DNA from: Pezicula radicicola
Lineage: Eukaryota; Ascomycota; Leotiomycetes; Helotiales; Dermateaceae
DNA length: 64,000 nucleotides
Direction: 5' to 3'
Assembly: GCA_003008705.1 (NCBI GenBank)
Contig: PDUO01000018.1
Location: 460,630 to 524,629, forward strand
Part shown: one piece after another, positions 12,997 through 23,208 of the stretch
How positions within the stretch are numbered: position 1 is the stretch's first letter
How the letters are laid out: each line of letters starts with the position of its first letter
Made by a program: the position numbers and the translations under genes
Notes under the pieces: generated by a model
The model's database searches: none
Told to the model about the DNA's origin: nothing
What the model saw: the letters and a program-made list of their open reading frames with translations, nothing else

Positions 12997-13809
12997 ATGA
13001 CAGACGTTCACGGAAGCACACCTATGGGTGACCCGCCTCCATACGAATCCGTTACCTCAGCACCTCCCCCCAAGATCAGAAATGGAATCCCACATCAATC
13101 ACGGCGATCAATGGAAGATGAAGGAAGAGAGCTACCACCAGGATGGATACGTCAATTCGATTCTCAAGAACACCATCAATTCTTCGTCGACACAAACTCC
13201 AACCCTCCTCGCAGTATCTGGCAACATCCTTACGACGACGCAACCTACATGTCCAATCTCCAACCAGAAGAACGCGCTAGAATCCAAGGTCTTAATAGAG
13301 TTCCAACTGAACAAGATATTGAAGCTGAGAGTAGTGATGATGATCATGAACGCTTACCACCACGAGATCAATCTGAACACATTGGAGGAGTCCGTAAATT
13401 CGGTCGAAAGATGAAAGATAAAATCACGAATTCTACACATCAGGAACGGGAGCTTAGACGTCAGCAACGGGCTCGTGAGGAGCAGCAAGAGTATGAGAGA
13501 CATCAGGCTTATCGGAGAGCTATGTCTCGTGCTTTAGAAACTGGAGAACCGCAACTGATTGGTAAGGATAGGAGTGGAAGGGATGTTTATATTGAGAGTC
13601 CTTATGGTCCTGGTCGTGGAGCTTATGCTGAGAATGGTTATGGGTTTAATCCTTATAGTGGGGGTCCGTATGCTTGTCAGAATTCGAGGTTTATTAGACC
13701 CCAGCAGCCGTATGCGAGACCTTATGGTGGTGGTTATGGTGGTGGGTACGGGTTGCCTCTGGGTCTTGGTATGGCTGGAGGGCTGATGGTGGGAAGTTTG
13801 TTGTTTTGA
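12997..13809 (+). CDS. WW-domain protein with PPxY motif
   Basis: A single exon encodes 270 residues. The first ATG (12997) was chosen; the frame is open only four codons further upstream. Residues 13-16 are PPPY, a ligand for WW domains. A WW domain follows at about residues 47-80: it begins LPPGWIRQFD, holds both signature Trp residues and a central aromatic pair, and ends SIWQHP. The middle is highly charged, with a long Arg/Glu/Gln-rich helix. The C-terminus is rich in Tyr, Gly and Pro and ends in a short hydrophobic glycine-rich segment (GLGMAGGLMVGSLLF). The protein may bind its own PPxY motif or another partner's. Function is unknown; WW proteins of this layout are common in filamentous fungi. 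Confidence 0.85.
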   Translation: MTDVHGSTPMGDPPPYESVTSAPPPKIRNGIPHQSRRSMEDEGRELPPGWIRQFDSQEHHQFFVDTNSNPPRSIWQHPYDDATYMSNLQPEERARIQGLNRVPTEQDIEAESSDDDHERLPPRDQSEHIGGVRKFGRKMKDKITNSTHQERELRRQQRAREEQQEYERHQAYRRAMSRALETGEPQLIGKDRSGRDVYIESPYGPGRGAYAENGYGFNPYSGGPYACQNSRFIRPQQPYARPYGGGYGGGYGLPLGLGMAGGLMVGSLLF

Positions 13810-16128
13810 TGGGTTGATAATTTGAAATACTGTAAGCGATTGGCTTGGCTTGGATGGATTTATGGAAGTTTAAGATATTCTTATGGAAATCGAGAATCTT
13901 TTCATGCAGTACCTGCTACGTGACTGTATAGCACATCTAAGAGACTAGAATAATAGTGATATAGGAGCATAAGGTCTTTCTTTTACTCATATAAAGAACT
14001 TACTTAATTTAGGTCATTCACTTGATTTAAATAACTTATCTGATTCAGATATTCGATTTAAAGCTTGTAACTAAAATAACCTTAGCAATTCTTTTCGTCT
14101 CCTTCGCAGCCTAGCTAGTGGTTTCTACACTCCTAGGCTCAGGTATCGAAGACCAGTTTATTTAAGAGAAGGAGAAGGATATTTTGCTACTCTTGCAGAC
14201 TTCGGATTAATATAATATCGCCTTTGCTCCTCCAACTCAGCTATTGGTTATATCTAAGAGCAATCCTCCTGCGTATAGTCCCTGTTAACAATTCAGAAAA
14301 TGCTGCTAGTCAGCCCAATAATATTAAGGACCCCACCATAAAGAAGGATCACTTAATGGCGGAGAATCGTAACAGCAAACTCGCCATCTCCTGACACCCA
14401 CAACAACCCTCTCTTCATCAAATCGCTGCCTCTCTGCGCCACTAGCAGAGCTTGGCCTAGGCCTCGTAGCTATACACTGACAGCAATTCCAAGATTGATA
14501 ACGATAACGTTAAGCTTTTTAATCTTAACTCTAGAATAGTAAGTACTGTAACTACTGTCTACTCTTTGTTAGGCAGTGAAAGAAAATACGGGCGATATGT
14601 GCAAAGAGTGCTTTTGTATAAATCTAAGTGTCTCTTTTATCTTTGTGTAAGTCGAAGTCTAATGTGTGCCCAAGACTGTTGTTCTTGGAAGTACTAGATT
14701 AAGGGCAAGAGTGCATAAATATAGAGTCTCAGAGATTACTTCCTTATTGTCTTTTCATTCGGAATGAACTTGAAATTAGTATATCAAATAGAATAATTTC
14801 TACCTACCTTATAATATATAATCAATTTCGCTCTTCGTCTCATGTCACTCTCGCTTATTTCACTTGTCACTTGTATTCTCGTTGTTAAATAAAACATGCT
14901 TTTTTTCTCTCTAATTACTTGCAGGCAGTCATTTAGCAGCGTCTTAGTTTGTGTGTTCCCTAGGTATTTATTTTTGAATGCAGTGCGGGCATAATATATG
15001 GTTTCTATAAAAAAACTTATAAAGATATCTCTCTTGTGCGATCTTTGCAGCTGCGAGTTTGTGTATCCTCAGATCTATTGTTGTTGGACTAAAAGTAGTT
15101 AAGTCGATCACATTATAGAACAAAGCTACTTAGTTGTTTGAGTTGTTCAATTAGTTTGGGTCGTTTAGTTTAGTTGAGTCGCTCAGTTAGTTTCAGTTGT
15201 CCAGTCAGTTTGAGTCGTTTAGTTGGCACGAGTCGCTCAGTTAGTTTTTCCTGTTTCTCAAAAGTGTACCGACCTAAGTACTATTACAAATGTAATATTT
15301 TTGCTAGGGCATAGGTTCCTAGCAACCTATCTTGTTAACACCACCTGATGCTGCCTGCACGGTGACACCGAAGCACTTGTTTTATGTAACTCGATTGCTT
15401 CCTACAACTTTGTTACAAATGCGTCAGTGTAAGGTTAAGAGCAGATAGTTTATGCTTAAAGTTAATGGGACTTATAAGTGCTGTTGTCGCTGTCACCGTC
15501 CGTGTCAGCTAGTTTAGAATTTGGTAAGCTTCTAGAGCGTAAGAAAACCGAACGTAACTTCTATTAGCAATTTTTGTGAGGGATGGCTTCAGATAAGTTT
15601 TGCTTTGTAAATTCCCAATGTTAAACTGTTAGGACGTCACTAATGTCTTTGGTCGGGGTGATTAGATCATCCAATTTGTATGGTGTTATCATTCTCTAGA
15701 GATATTACTGTCATACTTTCTCTTCTAGGACTTGTGTAGGCGCAGAAGGACTCCTTGTTAAGACTGCCCTTAAACTTTTTGAAAAGGATATTGCAGGTAA
15801 AATGATTTGTTGATGGGATTATAAGGTTGGCGTTGAGATTGAGGAATGCCATTTAGCAGTAAGAAGGCTAATTTAGAGCTTGTGGCGCAGAGTTTTGCTG
15901 TCTTACTTCTCTCTCTCAATCTGGTAATATTTTACTTCCCTTTTCCCGTGGGGAGATTTGAATCAGTTCTTTCTTATGATCACGAAAAGCTAGACAATAA
16001 AATTTCTCCAGAGTATGCATACTTGCCACTAACCTGCTCCACTTTTACCTCCTCAATTTCTTCTAGGCACCAACTTTCCCACCGGCATGATTCTGAATAA
16101 GAACTCGAACTTCAACAACAAGCATAAA
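13810..16128. other. AT-rich gene-free block
   Basis: No convincing ORF is present. The block contains an 18-bp tandem array and a degenerate repeat near 13999-14063 that resembles sequence at 23.1, 49.4 and 62.1 kb. Composition and the lack of coding potential suggest decayed repeat DNA. Confidence 0.5.
15133..15246. repeat. 18-bp minisatellite, about six copies
   Basis: Six consecutive 18-bp units align without gaps, starting at 15133, 15151, 15169, 15187, 15205 and 15223. The consensus is close to TTAGTTTGAGTCGTTCAG. A partial unit follows at 15241. Units differ by several substitutions, so the array is old. Confidence 0.85.
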
Positions 16129-16209
16129 GGCATTGTGGCGGAGTGGTTAACGCGATAGACTAGAAATCTATTTCTTTCGGGAGCGTAGGTTCAAATCCTG
16201 CCAATGTCG
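16129..16209 (+). tRNA. tRNA-Ser(AGA)
   Basis: The 81-nt sequence folds as a type II tRNA. The acceptor stem GGCATTG pairs with CAATGTC, the anticodon loop CTAGAAA gives AGA, a long variable arm is present, and the T arm GTAGG-TTCAAAT-CCTGC is intact. The discriminator is G, as expected for serine. There is no intron. Confidence 0.93.
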
Positions 16210-16965
16210 TCTTCATCTTATTTTTTTGCTGTTGAGGCAGGCATAGGTTTCAATTCATTGCTGAGTGAGAGGTGCCCTTGGCCTTCGGGGCTTACCCTAC
16301 ACCACCATTTACTAGCACTGATTTTCTTTTAAAGCGCTACAGAGTCTTTGGACTTGGGAAATAACTTCGAATGAAAGCTCAAGTTCTTTTTTGACTTGTA
16401 AGCGGGATGTTATTGAGGTTTGTGGAAACTCGCTACTTTTGCCGGTGCAGACGCCCACCCCACTTGGTGCTTTTCTCTCGCTTCGTACTTCATGCACAAA
16501 AGATACTGCTTACTGAGTATTTGATTATGTGAGGGTCTGCTACTTCTGAAGTCTTGTTGAACTAGGTCAGTGGCATATATCCAGTGCTTTTCCCCCCTCT
16601 CGGATGGCGTTGCCGAATGTAGCTTCTTCTCCATAAGGAGCGGTCCATTTTCGAAGCCTCTCTTTTTGACATTATTACTTTCTATCACTCACTTGACCAC
16701 CTAATGCTTGTGTATCTCAAGCATAAGTATAAAATACTTAACTTATATGTAATTTCTCTACGTATACCTAGGAGGTAGTCTACTGAATAAAATAACTTAG
16801 ATGGTCTAAAAGCCTTCTGTAACCCACCTTGCTAATTCGTCATTTAAATGGTGGCAAGACCATATAAGTTTTGTATTTTAAGATAGATAGAACCTATCTA
16901 TGCCATCAAGAAGCTTGCTACTAAAGTCTTTTTAATGCTCCAGTCGCCATCCAAACAGTTCAAAT
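16210..16965. other. Spacer between tRNA genes
   Basis: Apart from the tRNA-Ser terminator, no gene is seen. Open frames on the minus strand (16312-16688) are short and without protein character. Confidence 0.4.
16221..16227 (+). terminator. Pol III terminator of tRNA-Ser
   Basis: A T7 run lies 12 bp downstream of the tRNA-Ser discriminator base. Confidence 0.8.
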
Positions 16966-17111
16966 GGTCTTATGGTAAGCCTTTCGATCCAACACTTCTC
17001 CGACTTTGACTCACCACAAGATATAGGTCTAGTGGTATGATTCTCGCTTAGGGATTAACTCTGAGTTCAACAATTTGCGAGAGGCCCCGCGTTCGAATCG
17101 CGGTAAGACCC
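16966..17111 (+). tRNA. tRNA-Pro(AGG) interrupted by a GT...AG insertion
   Basis: When a 52-bp segment (16975-17026) is removed, this gene is identical over 94 bp to the tRNA-Pro on the opposite strand at 17404-17497. The acceptor stem GGTCTTA pairs with TAAGACC, the anticodon loop TTAGGGT gives AGG, and the T arm CCGCG-TTCGAAT-CGCGG is perfect. A normal 22-nt tRNA intron follows position 37. The insertion falls between positions 9 and 10, at the upstream edge of the A box. Because G9 can be supplied by the last base of the insertion, the A box itself remains nearly intact. Pol III starting a fixed distance upstream of it would begin inside the insertion and miss the 5' acceptor strand. Function is therefore doubtful unless the insertion is removed from a longer transcript. 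Confidence 0.88.
16975..17026 (+). other. 52-bp spliceosomal-intron-like insertion in tRNA-Pro
   Basis: The segment begins GTAAGC and ends ATATAG. It holds TTGAC at 17006-17010, which fits the YTRAY branch consensus, with the branch A 17 nt from the 3' end. Its length equals the usual intron length of protein genes in this window. The uninterrupted copy fixes both boundaries to within one base. Confidence 0.85.
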
Positions 17112-17114
17112 TTC

Positions 17115-17120
17115 TTTTTT
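17115..17120 (+). terminator. Pol III terminator of interrupted tRNA-Pro
   Basis: A T6 run starts 4 bp after the discriminator base. Confidence 0.8.
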
Positions 17121-17403
17121 GCATTCAATCTAGAAATTGGTATTATTATAGAGTGAGCGACCTAGGGGTTAGAGATCAACCCTCGCTTTTCATCCAGACT
17201 CGTAAGCTACAGGAGTTTGCAGTACTTGTGGATTAAGGAGTGACAAGCGAGATTTTACAATTGAAGGGGTTCGGTTCGGCAGAATCGGCACCCACAGTAA
17301 GTTTTTGCCGTACGGGACGCCTCAAAAAAATTACAAAAAAAAAGGGTCATACAAACTGCGAAAAGAGCAGCATCGTTAAAAGTAAACAAAATTCAAAAGG
17401 AAA

Positions 17404-17497
17404 GGGTCTTACCGCGATTCGAACGCGGGGCCTCTCGCAAATTGTTGAACTCAGAGTTAATCCCTAAGCGAGAATCATACCACTAGACCATAAGACC
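17404..17497 (-). tRNA. tRNA-Pro(AGG), uninterrupted copy
   Basis: The 94-bp gene has a 22-nt canonical intron after position 37, leaving a 72-nt tRNA including the C discriminator. All four arms match a standard eukaryotic tRNA-Pro. A TTTT run (17395-17398 on the minus strand) is a plausible terminator. It is the inverted, identical partner of the gene at 16966. Confidence 0.92.
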
Positions 17498-17838
17498 TTG
17501 TTTGTTATGTTTGTTGAAGGCTAGGTTCCTGTTTTGGTATATATCGGTAGTCAACTAGATACGCAAACATCAGACTTCATTCCGGTGATCAGAACATGAC
17601 TGTAAATGAACTTCAAGCTTGCAAGGTATAGATAAACTGTCTCCTAAGTCTGTTCTTCGATTGCCCACCTTCTGTACTCAGACTTCTGTGCGTACCTTCT
17701 CATCTCCAGATTTCAAGGTCTCGGCGTACTTGCCTGCATCGGAGCCTAGCCCTACCCACCGAAGCTAAGCTTTATCTTAGCGTCCCCATCCCCGATAAAG
17801 AACCTCAACCCGTCATTCCACATCTACAAGCAGCCATC
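17498..17838. other. Promoter region of ATG29
   Basis: This 341-bp spacer separates the minus-strand tRNA-Pro from the ATG29 start codon. No other gene is seen. Confidence 0.4.
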
Positions 17839-19325
17839 ATGTCTGCTCCAGATCCCTCATACACGGTCTTCATAAGACTGCCCTTTCCACGGGGAGACTT
17901 TGTTGACCCTCCTGCAGTAAGTTAATGTCGCTCGATTGTCTGCGACACTGACAGTTGTAGGTGGAATGGGATGCCGCAAAGGATAAAGCATTATGGAAGA
18001 TCCTATCAAAAGCTTCAAAGAATAGCGATATTGACTGTGAGTTTCCTATTTCTTCTCTGGCACACTCCAGCTAACACATAAATAGGGGCCGAACTGTATG
18101 TATACCCTGTTTGTCTCTCGAACCAAACTGACACCTTCAAGAGCCACCAAGTTCGAAGTCACCCTGGCATTCCTCCTTCAACAGGCAGCATGGCTTTACG
18201 AACGTCAGCTTTTACAGGTTCGCGCACAAATGAGGAAAGTTGGCGCATCGAAAGGAGCTACTGCATCGCCGATTCCAGGAAGTATAACTGAATCTGGCGG
18301 CGAGGCTATGAGAAGAACTGGTTCAGGAGGTGGTGGCCAGTCAACCTCGATCTGGGAGATACTGAATGCTAATACTTTACAGGCCCTCGAGTACCTTCAG
18401 CTCTATCAGCCCGTAGAGACTCACCTATACCGAAGAATGATGGAAGTGTGCCAAACACACCTGGTCGCAACTTGGGTACGTCTCTCTCTGAAGTTGGGAA
18501 CCATCGGACTCTGACCTGCAAAGCTCCTCCCTTCTCCCGCACATCCTCAAACAACACGATACAATCCCGCCATTTCCCCCAGCAAAGCAGTCCTAAGCCT
18601 TCTCTTGCAAAGCTACATAGGCGGCCCCTGTCACCACCACCAAAGCCCCGGCCAGTCGATCCCCAAGATCCACCAACCTCACCTGAATCAACTTCGTCCG
18701 ACTCGTCATCCGATTCAGGACCACCTGCGCAAAGTCGCCTTCTTCGTCGCCCTCCTCGATTCTCTCACAAGCATCGGTCGGAGGACGCTGATGATGATGA
18801 TGATGGACCCGCGTTCATGCCATTCGCTCCAGTCGGCGGAGACTCACATCCACACCATGACCTCAATTCAACATTGAGAGGTGATCCAAGGAACATGTCA
18901 AGAAGGGGGCCAGCTCGCAAGTCTGCGGAGGTTGGGCAACAATCACAGACATCGGACTCCTCGGCTAGTTCTACCGCTCATGTAACAAGACCTGGAACAA
19001 GGGACCTCAGCCACCGACCGAAACTTACTGGACCATTGTCGCCTAGGAGGACAGTAGAACTTTCGGGCAGGCCTCCCTCGGGAAAGGGTAAGGGGATTGC
19101 AAGGCATGATAGTGATGGAACGCCCAGTATGGGAAGCAGTTTTAGTGATCTAGATGGTATTATTATTAATTCACGACCCACGGAGCCTGACACTAACGAT
19201 TTTTAGATGCATCCATCACACAAAGTGCTCTGGAAGAAGCTTTGGCGAGTAACATGCAAGCTGGCGGAGGAATGGCGAGTAGAATGAGCACTATTAGCCA
19301 TGCTCTCCGAAGCAAATATCTCTAA
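17839..19325 (+). CDS. ATG29: Autophagy-related protein 29
   Basis: Six exons are proposed: 17839-17916, 17961-18036, 18086-18095, 18142-18329, 18383-19156 and 19207-19325, for 414 residues. The N-terminal Atg29 domain reads through the first four exons: YTVFIRLPFPRGDFVDPP, VEWDAAKDKALWKIL, DIDWAELATKFEV, then FLLQQAAWLYERQLLQVRAQ. Exon 3 is only 10 nt but is required for the WAEL segment. The middle is Ser/Pro-rich and disordered. The last exon restores a conserved C-terminal helix (ALEEALASNMQAGGGMASRM). Atg29 works with Atg17 and Atg31 in the scaffold that recruits the autophagy machinery to the phagophore assembly site. The donor of intron 4 is uncertain by 3 nt because two in-phase GT sites adjoin (18330 or 18333). 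Confidence 0.92.
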
Positions 19326-19875
19326 GCGAAAGGGTTCTTGGCGTTTTGGCGGTCTGGTGTTCAGAATGGACTTACAGAACCTTTTTGAGGCGCAAGGGGT
19401 ATTGCAGATTATGACCTAAGGGATTTGAGGATGAAATCATCGGTAAAGTAATGGATACGAGAGAAGTCCCCTTTACTTTGGAAGGAGAGATGGACGATTG
19501 TGTTGTTATGAAGTTGTAATAGTATAACTTCATTATTCTCCGTTGCCTATATCGCTCCAGAAGTGCGGGATGTTAGAGGAAATGTGCTTGAACATCAACG
19601 TCAAATCCCAAAGAGAACTTACCCTGTGATCTAGGGTCAAACTAGAAGTTGAACAGTACTTGAAGCATTGCAAATTCGCAATTAACTTTATCCGCAAAGA
19701 TACAAGTTTAGTCTCCGATTAGAGGGCAGAATAATGCCTGTTCTTGCGTTAGCATCGCAATTTTGTCCGCTTCCATACCACAGCCCCGCTGTGGCTTCCA
19801 TCCGACTTCATATAATCTGCATTTTCTCTATCAGCATTCATAACAACATCGCCAAGTGTGCGATTCATTTCTACT
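19326..19875. other. Intergenic region
   Basis: This 550-bp spacer between ATG29 and the monooxygenase gene holds no ORF of interest. Confidence 0.4.
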
Positions 19876-21364
19876 ATGGGTGAAGTTACCAAGAAGCCGG
19901 TGCTTATTGTTGGTGCAGGAGTTGTGGGTTTGACCATTGCACAAGGTAGTTCTTCCGCGATCTATATTCCCAAAAACTCAATTCGAAGTAACTGAATTGT
20001 TGAGGCTGTCGCGAGGCTGGAATTCCATTCAAGATCTTTGAGCAAAGAGAAGCTTCTTCGGAAAGAAGCCAGGGTTGGGGACTTACTTTACACTGGTCTT
20101 TGAATGCCTTGGAGAAAACGATCGGACCTCGTCTCACAGCTCTTCTTCCACAGGTACGTATGTTTAGCCCTGCGGTGTTGATAGTACCAAATCCGATGTA
20201 AAATGGCCAATTTACAATTGTGTGATAGGCTACTGTTGACCCCAGAGTGAAGGATGGAGAAGGAAGCTTTCTCCTTCTCAATGCCGCTACTTGTGAACCA
20301 AAATTCCAAGTCTTTCCAACTAAGCGATTTCTCCGGGCTGGCCGGCGAAAGTTGAGGGCACTACTCACTTCAGACCTCGATATACACTATAACAAGCAGT
20401 TCAAGTCCTTTAAAACGGTCGACGAAGGCACAGTAGTAGTGACTTTTAATGACGATACATCTGTTACTGGCGGCTTGCTTATTGGTGCAGATGGGGATAA
20501 GAGTGTCCTGAGGTCTGGATTGAAGATGGCTGAGAATGAGTTGACGCCCCTTCCTGTTAATCTGATTGGAGCAGTCAGACATTTTACGCCGGAGCAGGCT
20601 GCTCATGTCAGAGAACTCGATCCACTACTATTCTTTGCGTTGAATCCCGAAACAAAATCGTTTCTATTCTACAGCGTCCAGGTATGTTATTAATACCTCT
20701 AGTACTTTTCACTACAAGTGTAACACTTCTGCCTTCTTCTCCTGCTGTGTTAAACTCCTTGAATGTTGGTACCATCTCCGAGTTACTCAAACCAATTAAA
20801 ACATCACAGGAGTGTATCACAGACCCAGACGGTCGGATATCCTATGATTGCCTCGTCGGAGTAAGCTGGCTAGTCAAAGACCCATCTAAAGACACCATTC
20901 CCAAAACAAGCTCCGAACGCATCAGCGAAATGAAGAAGCGAGCCCAAGGTTTCTCAGAACCACTCCTTAGCATGTTCATGGATATACCTGATGATAACAC
21001 AACAGCAACTGGACTTCGAGTTACCGATTTTCCTGCCCGGTCATGGGATAATGTAAATGGGCTTGTTACGTTGGCTGGTGATTCAGCGCATGCAATGACC
21101 ATGTACCGAGGCGAAGGTGCTAATCATGGTATTTTAGATGCTGCGTTACTTGTCGAGCAATTGAAAAAGATATATGCAGGTGAGATGAGCCAAGTTGAAG
21201 GGCTGAAAATGTATGAGGCGGAGATGGTGGAGAGAACACATACTGCTGTGTTGAGAAGTCGTCAGGCGGCGTTGGATGCTCATGATTGGGATGCTATTAA
21301 CGATGAATCGCCATTGATTGGAGTCAGATTTCCTCCTGCGTCAGCGTTGCAGTTTATGAAATGA
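19876..21364 (+). CDS. FAD-dependent monooxygenase
   Basis: Exons 19876-19945, 20005-20153, 20229-20681 and 20810-21364 give 408 residues. Three motifs of the flavoprotein hydroxylase fold are present: the Rossmann GxGxxG (VLIVGAGVVGLTIAQG, ending in IFEQR), the DG motif (LLIGADGDKSVLR), and the GD motif (LVTLAGDSAHAMTMYRGEGA) that binds the ribityl chain. Such enzymes use NAD(P)H and O2 to hydroxylate aromatic or polyketide-like substrates. The substrate is unknown, and no biosynthetic partner genes lie next to it, so there is no evidence of a gene cluster. Intron 3 is 128 bp, longer than its neighbours. An additional small exon inside it cannot be excluded, although the model is in frame without one. 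Confidence 0.87.
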
Positions 21365-22134
21365 GGATGGGTCTTTCTGGAAGACTCGTGATTTTGAGGT
21401 CACGGCTTCGTGCATGTTGTGCGTATCGAAGTGTTGTTACCTGCGAATTTTGAAATGTCCATCTTTATTTGATTTGGAGATGCAAATATTAGCAAGGTTT
21501 TAACTTTGGACTCTTTTGGTCTATTTCCCCGCGAGGTTGAGTAGCTATTTGGGTTTGCTCCTAGTGTTGTATTCGGGCTTTTGAAGCGGTCAGCTACTGT
21601 ACTCCTAGCCAATTTTCTCGCAGCGCACATTAGGCGGCCACTGCTGCCGACATCAGCACAGTCTCAAATTACCTCGATCATGGTGATCGTCCTGATCTTA
21701 ATCCATCTCTATTAGGAGGATGTCTTAGTAAGATCTTTATATCTTAGGTGGTTCCCTTTTCCCTTTTCCCTTTTACATTTTTTGGCTGGATTAGGGAACT
21801 CTTGTTGTTTGTTGTCTAAATACAGCAAGCATTTACTAAAGAGCAAAGAACCCTGGAATCGATTTCCTGTACACCATGAACAAGTTTTGGACTCTTACCT
21901 CTGAACAAGATTAATTGATTGGTAAAACCGTACTCAACCAATGCTGCGTTTGTAGCCACAACCTGACATCTCTGCAACATCCCGTCTTGTCCCTCCCGAC
22001 GGGACGGAATTTACAACACTGTTTGCACAGCATTACCATGACGTGAGATAATCCCCAAGACCAAGACTTTTTGTCATGATAGACACATTTACCACAAACC
22101 CTCTATCTTCATCAATCATCACGACTTTCCCTCA
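21365..22134. other. Intergenic region
   Basis: No supported gene is seen. A triple TTCCC(T)TTT pyrimidine repeat lies near 21752-21772. Confidence 0.4.
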
Positions 22135-22741
22135 ATGACAATAGATTCCTGCCCATTCTCCTCCCAAGTCTCTTCTCAGGTCGTCTTGAGGCGCATTTTT
22201 CCAGTACTGAAAATGACAACACAATCAATCTGGATAAGACAACCTGATCAAGAACTACCCTCCGACAAATCCTCGCAGACCGATACAAATCCCTATAGTG
22301 CACCATTCACATCCTCAAGTAGTCCTATCACAAGCCTTCAAGTCCTTTATATTGTCCTCACTGTCCTTTCATTTCTTCTGATTATGTCTATCTATTTATG
22401 TTGGGCGAAGAGAAGGAGGAGAAGAGTTAGAGATGAGGGGTCAGGGTCTGAGGTTTGTGATTCGGATGGTACTAAGACTCTTTGTAAGTTCCTCATACAT
22501 TACTTTTTATTTTATGGTTTGAGGGATTTGTGGAGGTGGTAGATTGAGCAATTTGAGTATATTGGCTAATTTTGGGGGTTTGTTTGTGTGCGGGTTTGTA
22601 GGTAATAGTACCGTTGATGTTAATGTTGTTGAGTTGAGTGAACGACTGCCGAATCTGGACGCTGTTTGTATACATATGGGGGGTATTAGGTATAAGAATG
22701 AGGGGAATGTTGATACGAAGATTGGAGGGAATGGGGATTGA
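22135..22741 (+). CDS. Hypothetical single-pass membrane protein
   Basis: Exons 22135-22483 and 22602-22741 join in frame to 162 residues through a 118-bp intron (GTAAGT...TTGTAG). A polar Ser/Thr-rich N-terminal part is followed by a hydrophobic segment at about residues 66-88 (VLYIVLTVLSFLLIMSIYLC) and then by a basic stop-transfer stretch (KRRRRR), suggesting a cytosolic C-terminus. No family is recognised. An alternative start is the in-frame ATG at 22213. The intron is longer than usual here and the second exon has low-complexity Gly/Asn content, so the C-terminus is less certain than the membrane segment. Confidence 0.5.
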
Positions 22742-23117
22742 GATGGTGGTGAGGGGGGAGTTTGTGGAGTGGGGAAGTGCAGAGGGTTGAGGATAATGGA
22801 TTAATGTTTAGTGTTGGGTAGGGGAAGGGACGAGGTGCTTTTATACTACGATTTGTTAGGAAGGAAGATATAAAAGTTACAACACATATAGACAGAAGTC
22901 TCCTGGCTACTTTTTTCACTTTTGCTATAAGTTACCAAAGAGTTGGCTCGCTTGTGGAAAAGATATATTTTAAAGAAGGAATAACTAAGGTTTCTTTTGA
23001 TTTCTTATATCACATCTAGTAGGAATCTAATAGGAGCCAAGTAATGTTCTGTAGAATATAGTCTCTGGTATAAGACTATATCTAAGATGATACTAGTTAC
23101 ATAGGGGCATGGTAACC

Positions 23118-23208
23118 CACTTAGTTTAAGTAACTCACTCGATTTAAATTTAAGTACAGTACCTAACTAACTTGAGTTGAATAACTCACTTAGTTCAAGT
23201 AACTCACT
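23118..23208. repeat. Two-copy 22-bp repeat (CACTTAGTTYAAGTAACTCACT)
   Basis: The 22-bp motif occurs at 23118-23139 and again at 23187-23208 with one difference. Related degenerate copies appear near 14.0, 49.4 and 62.1 kb. Confidence 0.75.

Noticed and set aside
17001..17500. A coding gene across the tRNA-Pro pair explaining the GT...AG insertion as an ordinary mRNA intron
   Set aside because: No frame on either strand stays open across the proposed junction with protein-like content, and the flanks are exactly those of a tRNA.
19876..22741. Secondary-metabolite cluster around the FAD monooxygenase
   Set aside because: No polyketide synthase, peptide synthetase, terpene cyclase or pathway transporter lies nearby; its neighbours are ATG29 and a small membrane protein.
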